This document shows, in pieces, positions 1 through 5,635 of a stretch of 10,510 bases of DNA. Both the position numbers and the translations under genes were made by a program. Every line of letters begins with the position of its first letter. Positions within the stretch are counted from its first letter, which is position 1. A model generated the notes under the pieces. It did not search any database. It saw only the letters and a list, made by a program, of their open reading frames with translations, and had not been told where the DNA came from. This DNA comes from Candidatus Agathobaculum merdigallinarum (lineage in GTDB: Bacteria; Bacillota; Clostridia; Oscillospirales; Butyricicoccaceae), in contig DXDO01000139.1 of NCBI GenBank assembly GCA_019115425.1, positions 1 to 10,510 of the forward strand, written 5' to 3'.

Positions 1-182
1 GGGAGAACAACTGAGGATTCCATCTAACAGCCCGTTCACGGGCGGCAAGTAACAGTCTTTACGCAACTGGCAGACCGTATTACGCGTTGTACGCGTCCGC
101 GAGGAACAAAGGGCTATGCCCGCATAGTGACAACCACCAGCTTCGCTGGTGGATGTGTTCATTATGCGAAGGAGTGTGAGCC
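1..182. other. Left-edge remnant DNA without a recognisable intact gene
   Basis: No convincing gene lies here. Two short open stretches run in from the left edge: one ends at a TAA at about 25-27, the other (ending ...SNSPFTGGK) at a TAA at about 50-52. Either could be the 3' end of a gene starting outside the window, but I recognise neither. A third open stretch in the first frame, about 28-198, has no ATG. There is a perfect 8-bp hairpin with a 3-nt loop at 134-152 (CCACCAGC/GCTGGTGG); no T-run follows, so it is not a normal intrinsic terminator. A good ribosome binding site, AAGGAG, lies at 169-174 and belongs to the methyltransferase stub that follows. Context suggests leftover integrative-element DNA. 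Confidence 0.4.
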
Positions 183-278
183 ATCAATCAATATTCTGTG
201 ATCTACGCCGACCCGCCCTGGCGGTATTCCGCGAAGAAGGTGCAGGGAGCGTCGGAGCACCACTGGTATATGCTCTGA
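183..278 (+). pseudogene. MT-A70-type adenine methyltransferase, N-terminal stub
   Basis: The frame beginning at 183 reads INQYSVIYADPPWRYSAKK and stops at TGA 276-278. YADPPWRY is the hallmark of MT-A70-type N6-adenine methyltransferases: DPPW is the catalytic/SAM-pocket motif, at residues 10-13 here. Relatives of this family are common cargo in Firmicutes conjugative transposons. The AAGGAG at 169-174 is 8 nt from position 183, where an ATG is expected, but the codon is ATC and the frame has a TGA just upstream, so the start appears mutated. After ...GASEHH the frame runs into WYML-stop, which does not look like the family, so the gene is cut after about 27 codons. The next 27 bases lead directly into the recombinase remnant, indicating that a deletion joined two element genes. 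A methyltransferase product is not expected. Confidence 0.7.
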
Positions 279-305
279 ATGTTTTGACAAAACAAGGAGG
301 TTAAC

Positions 306-524
306 ATGAACAAGTCAAACCAAATCAAGATTACTGCCCTGTACTGCCGCCTCAGTCAAGACAACGGGGGACAGGGAATCCAACAGCATTCAAAAACCAG
401 ACAGGAATTGGAACTTTCCTATATGCGAAAACGCGAAACGGAACTGGGGTCCATCTTTAAGCGCTTGTACGAGGACTCGGTGCGGGGAGGCGTTACTATA
501 GAACAGTTTCAGACCCTTTTTTAA
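306..524 (+). pseudogene. Large serine recombinase remnant with internal deletion
   Basis: The 72-residue frame starts like TnpX/TndX-type large serine recombinases: ITALYCRLSQD at residues 9-19 contains the catalytic-site RLS motif (Arg and nucleophilic Ser). It has a good ribosome binding site, AAGGAGG at 294-300, five bases before the ATG. From about residue 27 (QHSKTRQELELSYMRKRETELGSIFKRLYEDSVRG) it no longer matches the resolvase domain and instead resembles the late coiled-coil region of these proteins, where a motif like IKRLYEDNVSGKIS is common. Members usually have about 500-550 residues, so I infer that an internal deletion fused the extreme N-terminus to a C-terminal segment, which is then cut at a TAA. 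Most of the catalytic domain and the recombinase/zinc-ribbon regions are missing, so it cannot recombine DNA. Base composition is less GC-rich than the genes to the right, consistent with foreign origin. Confidence 0.75.
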
Positions 525-539
525 AAATGGAAAGTTAAC

Positions 540-567
540 TTGACATCTTGCTAAAACGTGCTATAAT
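540..567 (+). promoter_or_regulatory. Consensus sigma-A promoter of the regulator/membrane-protein cassette
   Basis: TTGACA at 540-545 and TATAAT at 562-567 match both sigma-A boxes perfectly with a 16-bp spacer, predicting a start near 574. The octamer TGGAAAGT occurs at 528-535, just before the -35 box, and again at 575-582, at the expected start site. These direct repeats bracket the promoter and are candidate operators for the small Xre-type regulator encoded next; that role is inferred. Confidence 0.85.
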
Positions 568-611
568 CAAGATATGGAAAGTAAGTTTTACATCTAAGAG
601 GAGGCGGACGC

Positions 612-815
612 TTGAAAAACCGGCTGGAGGAATTGCGCAAGGCGCGCGGCATCCGTCAGGAGGAGCTGGCGGATACCTTGGGCGTGTCGCGGCAGACGAT
701 CGGCTCGCTGGAAAACGGGCGGTATAACCCGTCCATCCTGCTGGCGTTCAAGATCGCGCGGTATTTCGGAATGCAGATCGAGGATGTTTTCGTCTATGAG
801 GAGGAGAACCGATGA
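612..815 (+). CDS. Small Xre/Cro-family helix-turn-helix regulator
   Basis: This 67-residue protein is a single DNA-binding domain. Residues 14-35 (IRQEELADTLGVSRQTIGSLENG) form a classic Cro/C1 helix-turn-helix, followed by the family signature NGRYNPSILLAFKIARYFGMQIEDVF. It resembles the short YozG-like regulators common in Firmicutes, which often sit directly before a membrane-protein gene. The start is TTG at 612; the ribosome binding site AAGAGGAGG at 596-604 is 7 nt upstream, and no in-frame ATG fits. The stop overlaps the next start (ATGA at 812-815), so the two genes are probably translationally coupled. A consensus promoter flanked by direct repeats lies just upstream and suggests autoregulation. 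The signal sensed is unknown. Family assignment is secure; operator and regulatory targets are inferred. Confidence 0.9.
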   Translation: MKNRLEELRKARGIRQEELADTLGVSRQTIGSLENGRYNPSILLAFKIARYFGMQIEDVFVYEEENR

Positions 816-1240
816 AACAGGCAAAAAATATTTGGCTGAGCATATTGGGGTTTGTATTGATCGGCGGAGGCATCTACCTGATCAAAACCGTGCCTGATCC
901 GCAGGGCATCATGCGGGCGCTGCCGTTCCTGCTGGTCGGGTTCGGGTGCGGTATTTTCGGACACGGGCTGGGCGAACTGCTGGCGAAAAAAGCGGCCGAG
1001 TCCGATCCGGAAATGGCGCGTCAGCTTGAGATCGCGCAGACGGACGAGCGCAACGTGATGATCGGCAACATGGCGAAAGCCAAGGGATACGATATGATGA
1101 CCTACGTGTTCGGGGCGCTGATGGTGGCATTCGCCGTGATGGGCGCTTCGTGGACGGTCATTATTCCGATGGTGATCGCGTATTTGTTCGTTCACGGGTA
1201 TGCTATTTACTTCCGAATGAAATTCGATAAAGAAATGTAA
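812..1240 (+). CDS. Four-helix membrane protein partnered with the Xre regulator
   Basis: The 142-residue protein has about four predicted membrane segments: residues 8-24 (LSILGFVLIGGGIYLI), 36-57, 95-112 and 114-134. A charged cytosolic-looking loop lies between the second and third, at about residues 58-94, containing DPEMARQLEIAQTDERNVMIGNMAKAKGYDMM. The DERN...AKAKGYD motif recalls DUF2178/DUF6442-type small membrane proteins that sit next to short Xre regulators in Firmicutes; I cannot settle which family applies. The gene overlaps the regulator by four bases, with its ribosome binding site (GAGGAG) inside the regulator's end, so the pair is one operon. There is no signal peptidase site or catalytic motif. 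Function is unknown; a role in membrane stress sensing or control of the regulator is possible but unsupported. The stop lies three bases before the inverted-repeat element. Confidence 0.8.
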   Translation: MKQAKNIWLSILGFVLIGGGIYLIKTVPDPQGIMRALPFLLVGFGCGIFGHGLGELLAKKAAESDPEMARQLEIAQTDERNVMIGNMAKAKGYDMMTYVFGALMVAFAVMGASWTVIIPMVIAYLFVHGYAIYFRMKFDKEM

Positions 1241-1243
1241 CAA

Positions 1244-1400
1244 AAAGGGCCTGTTGCAAAATAGCTTGTCCCAAAAATAATGTACAAAATACGCCCCTCC
1301 AAAGAAGTCAAAACAGCTTCTTTTGAGGGGCGATTTGTCTTATTGGTCCCGTTTTTTTGTGCAAATTGCTATTGCACTTTTATTTTGCAACAGGCCCTTT
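1244..1400. mobile_element. 157-bp MITE-like element with 20-bp inverted ends
   Basis: The ends are perfect 20-bp inverted repeats: AAAGGGCCTGTTGCAAAATA at 1244-1263 and its exact complement at 1381-1400. Inside is a second hairpin of 15 out of 16 pairs (1292-1307 with 1317-1332, 9-nt loop) and a small 6-bp hairpin (1359-1364 with 1372-1377). There is no coding capacity, and no clear target duplication is visible. The CTGTTGCAAA core resembles ends of IS6-family elements such as IS26 and IS257, and some IS1182-type ends, suggesting a non-autonomous derivative; this comparison is from memory. The element fills the gap between two convergent genes almost exactly, starting 3 bp after one stop and ending 3 bp before the other. 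It may therefore also act as a bidirectional terminator or RNA-stabilising fold. Confidence 0.75.
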
Positions 1401-1403
1401 ATT

Positions 1404-2072
1404 TTACTCATCTGCCTCGCGGTCACGCTGTTCTTCACGCTTGAGCTTTTGCTCGTTCGCATAAACGCGGCTTTGCAGGCGGCAAAGCTCCTGTGCAAGC
1501 GGATCGGGCAGGTGGATCTGATCGAGGTCGTAGGAGGGCGTGGACACACGCTGGCCATCGATCTTGACCACACGCGCTTTGACGCCCACGACCGTCGAAT
1601 TTGGCGGAACCTCCTGCAGAACAACCGCATTTGCGCCGATACGGCTGTTGTCGCCAACTGTAAACGGGCCGAGCACCTTGGCGCCCGTCGAGATCAGAAC
1701 ATTGTTGCCGATGGTCGGGTGGCGCTTGCCGGTGTCATGTCCCGTGCCGCCAAGCGTGACCCCGTGGTAGATCGTGCAGTCGTCACCGATCTCAGCGGTC
1801 TCGCCGATCACGATGCCCATGCCGTGGTCAATGAACAGGCGGTGGCCGATGGTCGCGCCCGGGTGGATCTCAATGCCGGTCAGGTGGCGCGCAAACTGGG
1901 ACAGCCAGCGCGCGAGGAAAAAATGCTTGTGCTGATAAAGCCAATGCGCCTGCCGGTGCAGGATCAGCGCATGGAAACCCTGGTAAAGAAGAAAGACCTC
2001 GAGCGTGGTGCGCGCGGCGGGATCGCGGTCGCGGATCGAGCGCGCGTCGTCGAGCAGGCCCTTGAAAATCAT
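1404..2072 (-). CDS. cysE: Serine O-acetyltransferase
   Basis: This cytosolic enzyme transfers acetyl from acetyl-CoA to L-serine, giving O-acetylserine, the first step of cysteine synthesis. The 222-residue product has the family layout: an N-terminal helical domain (residues 1-65) and a left-handed beta-helix of hexapeptide repeats (about 66-170; IHPGATIG, IGETAEIGDDC, IGNNVLISTGAKVLG, IGANAVV). Catalytic candidates are Asp82-His83 in FIDHGMGIVIGE and His118 in KRHPTIG, matching the Asp/His pair and second His of E. coli CysE; YHGVTLGGTG is also conserved. It is shorter at the N-terminus than the E. coli protein, as usual for Firmicutes. The C-terminal tail is highly charged (KLKREEQRDREADE) and lacks the terminal Ile that docks into CysK in enterobacteria. 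No cysK is adjacent. The promoter is at 2118-2146; the leader is too short for a T-box or S-box. Confidence 0.93.
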   Translation of the reverse strand: MIFKGLLDDARSIRDRDPAARTTLEVFLLYQGFHALILHRQAHWLYQHKHFFLARWLSQFARHLTGIEIHPGATIGHRLFIDHGMGIVIGETAEIGDDCTIYHGVTLGGTGHDTGKRHPTIGNNVLISTGAKVLGPFTVGDNSRIGANAVVLQEVPPNSTVVGVKARVVKIDGQRVSTPSYDLDQIHLPDPLAQELCRLQSRVYANEQKLKREEQRDREADE

Positions 2073-2117
2073 GGAACATACATCCTATCGTTTGGGTATG
2101 AAATCGGAACACTATCC

Positions 2118-2146
2118 ATTATAGCGGCATTTCACCAGAAATTCAA
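2118..2146 (-). promoter_or_regulatory. Sigma-A promoter of cysE
   Basis: On the minus strand, TTGAAT (2141-2146) and TATAAT (2118-2123) are separated by exactly 17 bp. The predicted start is near 2111, giving a leader of about 40 nt before the cysE ATG at 2072. Its -35 box lies only 8 bp from the -35 box of the divergent wecC promoter, so polymerase binding at the two may interfere. Confidence 0.75.
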
Positions 2147-2154
2147 ACACTACG

Positions 2155-2182
2155 TTGAATTCCGCGAAAAAAGTGGTATAAT
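2155..2182 (+). promoter_or_regulatory. Extended -10 promoter of the wecC-type gene
   Basis: TTGAAT at 2155-2160 and TATAAT at 2177-2182 are 16 bp apart, and the -10 box is preceded by TGG (2174-2176), forming an extended -10 element. The expected start is near 2189. GAGG at 2203-2206 serves the ATG at 2217. Confidence 0.75.
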
Positions 2183-2216
2183 GTAAGAAGATTTTACTGA
2201 ACGAGGTACGAAAATT

Positions 2217-3419
2217 ATGAAAATTACTGTCATGGGGCTGGGCTATATCGGCCTGCCGACCGCGATCACTCTCGCGGAAGCCGGCTTTGAGGTCTGCGGC
2301 TTTGACGTGAACCAGAAAACCATCGAGACGCTTCAGGGCGGGCATATCCACATCGTGGAGCCGGGCCTGCAGGAGGCGTTTGAAAAGGCGGTCGCGCACG
2401 GCCACCTGCATTTTTCTTCCGAGCTGAGCAAGTCCGACGTGTTCTATATTGCGGTGCCGACTCCGTTCTATCAGGACGAGACCGGCAGCCACAAAGCGGA
2501 TCTCAAGTATGTCGAGTCCGCGGGCCGCATGGCGGGCAAGGTGCTCGAAGCGTCCAACCTGGTCATCCTGGAGTCCACCGTGCCGCCGCACACCACCGAG
2601 ATGCTCGCGCGCGTGCTCTCCGAGGAGTCCGGCATCGACATGGACAAGATCCACGTCGCGCACTGTCCGGAGCGCGTCATTCCGGGCAACATGATGTATG
2701 AGCTGAAGAACAACGACCGCATCGTCGGCGCGCGCACGCCCGAAGCGGCTGAAATGGCGGCGTCGATCTATGAAAAGGTGCTCGAGAAGGGCGTGGTCCA
2801 CAAGACCGACGACCTGACCGCCGAGATGTGCAAGCTGACCGAGAACACCTTCCGCGACGTCAACATCGCGTATGCAAACGAGCTGTCGGTCATCTGCGAC
2901 AAGATGGGCATCGATGTGTTTGAGCTCATCAAGCTCGCCAACTGCCACCCGCGTGTCAACATCCTGACTCCGGGCGTGGGCGTGGGCGGCCACTGCATCG
3001 CGGTTGACCCGTGGTTCATCTATGAGCAGTTCCCCGCCGAGGCCAAGGTCATTCTCGCCGCGCGCGAGCGCAACGAGAACAAGCCGCGCTTTGTGGCGGA
3101 CAAGGTCGTGTCCTCGCTTGACAAGGTGACCGATACGGTCGGCGTGCTCGGCCTGTCCTACAAGCCGGATGTGGACGACCTGCGCGAGTCCCCCTCGATC
3201 GAGCTTTGCCACATTTTGCAGGAGAAGGGCGTCAGCGTCCTCGCCTGCGAGCCATTCGCAAAGGACAGCGAGGTACAGGGCATCCCGAACGTCTCCTTTG
3301 AGGAGATCCTCCAGAAGGCGGATTATCTGGTGATTACGTTGGGTCATACTTTGTTTAAGGATAACAAAAAGTTGATTTCTGAAAAGCCGTATTACGACTG
3401 CGTTGGGTTGATGGAATAA
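2217..3419 (+). CDS. wecC: UDP-N-acetyl-D-mannosamine dehydrogenase (UDP-sugar dehydrogenase family)
   Basis: The 400-residue protein is a complete UDP-glucose/GDP-mannose dehydrogenase family member. It performs a two-step NAD-dependent oxidation of a sugar nucleotide to the uronic acid for surface polysaccharide synthesis. The N-terminal Rossmann fold has GLGYIGLP (residues 7-14). The central domain has ESTVPPHT (119-126), AHCPERVIPGN (148-158), and Lys206 in the AEMCKLTENTFRDVNIAYANE segment. The catalytic cysteine is Cys260 in VGVGGHCIAVDPWFI, and the C-terminal nucleotide domain has LGLSYKPDVDDLRESPS (311-327). AHCPER and GGHCIAVDPWF favour the WecC/UDP-ManNAc type over UDP-glucose 6-dehydrogenase; E. 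coli WecC is about 420 residues. It is alone: no UDP-GlcNAc 2-epimerase or glycosyltransferase flanks it, and it has its own promoter and terminator. The exact substrate remains inferred. Confidence 0.9.
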   Translation: MKITVMGLGYIGLPTAITLAEAGFEVCGFDVNQKTIETLQGGHIHIVEPGLQEAFEKAVAHGHLHFSSELSKSDVFYIAVPTPFYQDETGSHKADLKYVESAGRMAGKVLEASNLVILESTVPPHTTEMLARVLSEESGIDMDKIHVAHCPERVIPGNMMYELKNNDRIVGARTPEAAEMAASIYEKVLEKGVVHKTDDLTAEMCKLTENTFRDVNIAYANELSVICDKMGIDVFELIKLANCHPRVNILTPGVGVGGHCIAVDPWFIYEQFPAEAKVILAARERNENKPRFVADKVVSSLDKVTDTVGVLGLSYKPDVDDLRESPSIELCHILQEKGVSVLACEPFAKDSEVQGIPNVSFEEILQKADYLVITLGHTLFKDNKKLISEKPYYDCVGLME

Positions 3420-3431
3420 GAGAAACAAAAG

Positions 3432-3463
3432 AAAACGGCACAGCAAACCGCTGTGCCGTTTTT
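3432..3463 (+). terminator. Intrinsic terminator after wecC
   Basis: AACGGCACAGC (3434-3444) pairs perfectly with GCTGTGCCGTT (3450-3460) around a 5-nt AAACC loop. Two further A-T pairs extend the stem outward, and a run of five T (3459-3463) follows. It lies 13 bp after the stop of the dehydrogenase gene. Confidence 0.93.
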
Positions 3464-3562
3464 CATACCCGCATTTTGTTTATAATATGATGACAACGCG
3501 TGGGATGGACACGAAATTGCCGTAATATAGGGTAAAGACAGATAGAGAAAGGGGGAGGCGGC

Positions 3563-4090
3563 ATGGATGACAGGATACTCGAGCTGCTCTCCGCGGGAGA
3601 TCAGGAGGGTATCACCCTGCTGCAAAAGCAGTACGGCAATATGGTGCGCTACATTGTGCGCGGCATCCTGCCGGACGCGCAGGACGCAGAAGAGTGCGTC
3701 AGCGACATATACCTGCGCGTGTGGGAGAAATTTTCCTCATTCGACCGCGCCAAGGGCAGCCTTGCCGCGTGGCTGACCGCGGTCGCGCGCAATGCGGCAG
3801 TTGACCGGCGGCGCAGGAGCCGCGCGCCGAACGAGGAATGGGACGGGCAGGCAGGCGCATCCCCCTCGCCGGAGGACGAGGTGCTGCGGCGCGAGCGGAT
3901 CGAACAGCTGCGCAAGGCGGTGGGCGCGCTGAAAGCGTCCGACCAGCTATTGTTCTACCGGAAATACTACTATTTGCAGCCCACCGCGCAGATCGCGGCC
4001 GAGATGGGGCTGAGCGAGCGGGCGGTCGAAGGACGGCTGTACCGTCTGCGCCGCCGCCTGCAAAAGGCGATGGGAGGTGACGCGCGATGA
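3563..4090 (+). CDS. ECF-type RNA polymerase sigma factor
   Basis: The 175-residue protein has the two-domain layout of extracytoplasmic-function sigma factors. Sigma region 2 spans about residues 10-85: DAEECVSDIYLRVWEKF at 41-57 is region 2.2 (core binding), and WLTAVARNAAVDRRRR at 70-85 is regions 2.3/2.4 (-10 recognition). A Pro/Gly/Asp-rich linker covers 86-106. Sigma region 4 spans about 107-170, with the helix-turn-helix TAQIAAEMGLSERAVEGRLYRLRRRLQ. The GGGGGAGG at 3551-3558 supports the ATG at 3563. Its stop overlaps the start of the membrane protein by ATGA (4087-4090), the usual arrangement of a sigma factor with its membrane-bound anti-sigma. A TATAAT at 3481-3486 may be the -10 of its promoter, but no good -35 accompanies it and I see no convincing self-recognised promoter. 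Target genes are unknown. Confidence 0.93.
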   Translation: MDDRILELLSAGDQEGITLLQKQYGNMVRYIVRGILPDAQDAEECVSDIYLRVWEKFSSFDRAKGSLAAWLTAVARNAAVDRRRRSRAPNEEWDGQAGASPSPEDEVLRRERIEQLRKAVGALKASDQLLFYRKYYYLQPTAQIAAEMGLSERAVEGRLYRLRRRLQKAMGGDAR

Positions 4091-5541
4091 CCGGACCGGA
4101 ACAGGATCGTTTGGATGAGATGATCGAGCAGGGGCTGGGCGATATCGTGCCCGGCGAGGGCGTGGTCGGGGAGGTCAACCCGTGGCGCGAGCCGATCGGC
4201 CGCATCGCGGCTGGCATGGCGCTGACCGGCATCACGCTCAACTTTCTATATCTGCAATACCTGCTGCCCACGCTGGGTGCCGCGCTGCAGTATCTGGGCT
4301 TCCGCACGCTGCGGCGCAGCGGCCCAGCGTTCCGGCTGGCGTGGGGGCTGTCGCTCGTACGGCTGGTGTGGTATGCTGTGTGGCTGATGCTGTCCGCTTC
4401 GCCGTGGATGCCGGAAGGGACGCTGTCCTATGCGCTCGGGCTTGCCGGCATGGCGGTACAGATCGTCCAGCTGCTTGCGCTGCGCGCGGGGCTGCGGGAT
4501 GTGTGCCGCCGCGCAGAGGTGGAGCAGCAGGGCGACCCGCTGGGCGCGGCGGTCATCTGGCAGCTGCTGATCGTGCTGCTGGCGTTTTCGCCGCTCGCGC
4601 AGAGCTGGCTGGCGGTCATACCGATGCTCATCGCGTTCGCGCTGATCATCCGGTCGCTCGTGCGCGTGGGCGGCTCGCTGGGCGGCGCGGGCTACTGCAT
4701 GATGGATGCGCCTGTGCGCGTGAGCAGCGGCGCGATGAAGTGGGGCTATCTCCTCGGGTGCTTTGCGCTCGTGCTGCTGGCAAGCACAGTGGCGAACCAC
4801 CCGCGGCTGGACGCACAGCCGCTCCCTGCGCAGGGTGAGACCGAAACGCGGCAGGCGCTGGCGGCGCTCGGCATGCCGGAGGAGGTGCTGGCCGACCTGT
4901 CGGACGAACACGTCCGCGCGCTCGAGGGGGCGCTGTATGTAGAGGTGCAGGAGGAAACGCTGAATTTCCGCCCATCGTGGGCGAATACGACAGAGGAAGA
5001 ACTACCGCCGGACACGCATCAGATGCGGTCGTTGGCAATTTATATCGAACTGCCGGACAAACGCATGGTAGAGCTCAACTGGTTTGAATGGATACAGGGC
5101 AGTGCCTGCTGGCGGGACGGCCTGCGCGCAGGCGGCGGAGATGATCCGCAGACGTATTTTGGCGGCAGTCTGTTGTACGACAAGGACGGGCAAACCTATA
5201 CAGCGCCAATTCTGGCGCTTTCCGACCGAGAAATTACGACGAACAGCCCATTTTTCGGCGCGAATACCGACCGCTATATCGTCGGGACGATCAGTTTTCC
5301 CTTTGCAAGCGCGCGGCAGCGCGGCTATGTGCTGCGTGAACTGCAATTTGAGCCAGGGCGGGCCTGCAACAACGGGAATATATGGTATTTTCATATGCGT
5401 CAGCCGCTGGAACTGCCCTACCGCACCACCGAAGAGCGGCTGAGCAGCGTGGGATGGTCGCGGGACCCGCATTCCCAGCAGCATTTTACCTTTTATGAAA
5501 CGCTGGAAGGCCGCGCATGGGACGCTGCGCACGCCGGTTGA
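4087..5541 (+). CDS. Polytopic membrane protein coupled to the ECF sigma factor (putative anti-sigma/sensor)
   Basis: The 484-residue protein begins with a short acidic cytosolic stretch (1-35: EQDRLDEMIEQGLGDIVPGEG). About six membrane segments follow, near residues 43-70, 82-104, 112-132, 155-169, 172-192 and 217-236. A soluble C-terminal domain of about 245 residues (238-484) has no recognised motif; it contains many aromatic residues and a short ELPDKRMVELNWFEW stretch. With an even helix count and cytosolic N-terminus the C-terminal domain would be inside; with an odd count it would face the cell surface. I do not see a zinc-type anti-sigma HxxxCxxC motif. The start overlaps the sigma gene, with GGGAGG at 4072-4077, so the pair is translationally coupled. 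A role in holding or releasing the sigma factor is inferred from position only. I see no terminator between it and the foldase promoter. Confidence 0.75.
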   Translation: MTGPEQDRLDEMIEQGLGDIVPGEGVVGEVNPWREPIGRIAAGMALTGITLNFLYLQYLLPTLGAALQYLGFRTLRRSGPAFRLAWGLSLVRLVWYAVWLMLSASPWMPEGTLSYALGLAGMAVQIVQLLALRAGLRDVCRRAEVEQQGDPLGAAVIWQLLIVLLAFSPLAQSWLAVIPMLIAFALIIRSLVRVGGSLGGAGYCMMDAPVRVSSGAMKWGYLLGCFALVLLASTVANHPRLDAQPLPAQGETETRQALAALGMPEEVLADLSDEHVRALEGALYVEVQEETLNFRPSWANTTEEELPPDTHQMRSLAIYIELPDKRMVELNWFEWIQGSACWRDGLRAGGGDDPQTYFGGSLLYDKDGQTYTAPILALSDREITTNSPFFGANTDRYIVGTISFPFASARQRGYVLRELQFEPGRACNNGNIWYFHMRQPLELPYRTTEERLSSVGWSRDPHSQQHFTFYETLEGRAWDAAHAG

Positions 5542-5564
5542 TTGTGATGATTTTGTGTTTTTCC

Positions 5565-5593
5565 TTGTATCGCCCTTGAAATGGTGTTATACT
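5565..5593 (+). promoter_or_regulatory. Extended -10 promoter of the foldase gene
   Basis: TTGTAT at 5565-5570 and TATACT at 5588-5593 are 17 bp apart, with TGT just before the -10 (5585-5587) forming an extended -10. The start would be near 5600, giving a leader of about 36 nt containing AAGGAGA at 5621-5627. Confidence 0.7.
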
Positions 5594-5635
5594 AATAAAA
5601 GTCTGTTTGAGTTTTGGAGCAAGGAGAATCAGAAA

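Noticed and set aside
134..152. Perfect 8-bp hairpin as an intrinsic terminator
   Set aside because: No T-run follows, so it is recorded only as a small inverted repeat in remnant DNA.
1244..1400. Inverted-repeat element as a structured RNA gene or tRNA-like fold
   Set aside because: No tRNA-like arms or conserved loops; the perfect terminal repeats are better explained by a MITE-like element.
2073..2117. T-box or S-box leader before cysE
   Set aside because: The leader is only about 40 nt and lacks the needed stems.
1323..2186. 287-codon plus-strand frame across cysE
   Set aside because: It starts inside the inverted-repeat element and is antisense to a clear CysE; the product has no domain-like pattern.
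2112..3446. 444-codon open frame on the minus strand opposite the wecC-type gene
   Set aside because: It is a GC-driven antisense shadow with no ribosome binding site and no recognisable domain, while the plus strand has a full family match.
3481..3486. TATAAT as a promoter for the ECF sigma gene
   Set aside because: The -35 position falls on the T-run of the wecC terminator and is not a match; kept only as a weak possibility in the gene entry.
5495..5635. 47-codon extension of the foldase
   Set aside because: It overlaps the previous gene, precedes the promoter and would bury the signal segment; the start at 5636 has a proper ribosome binding site.
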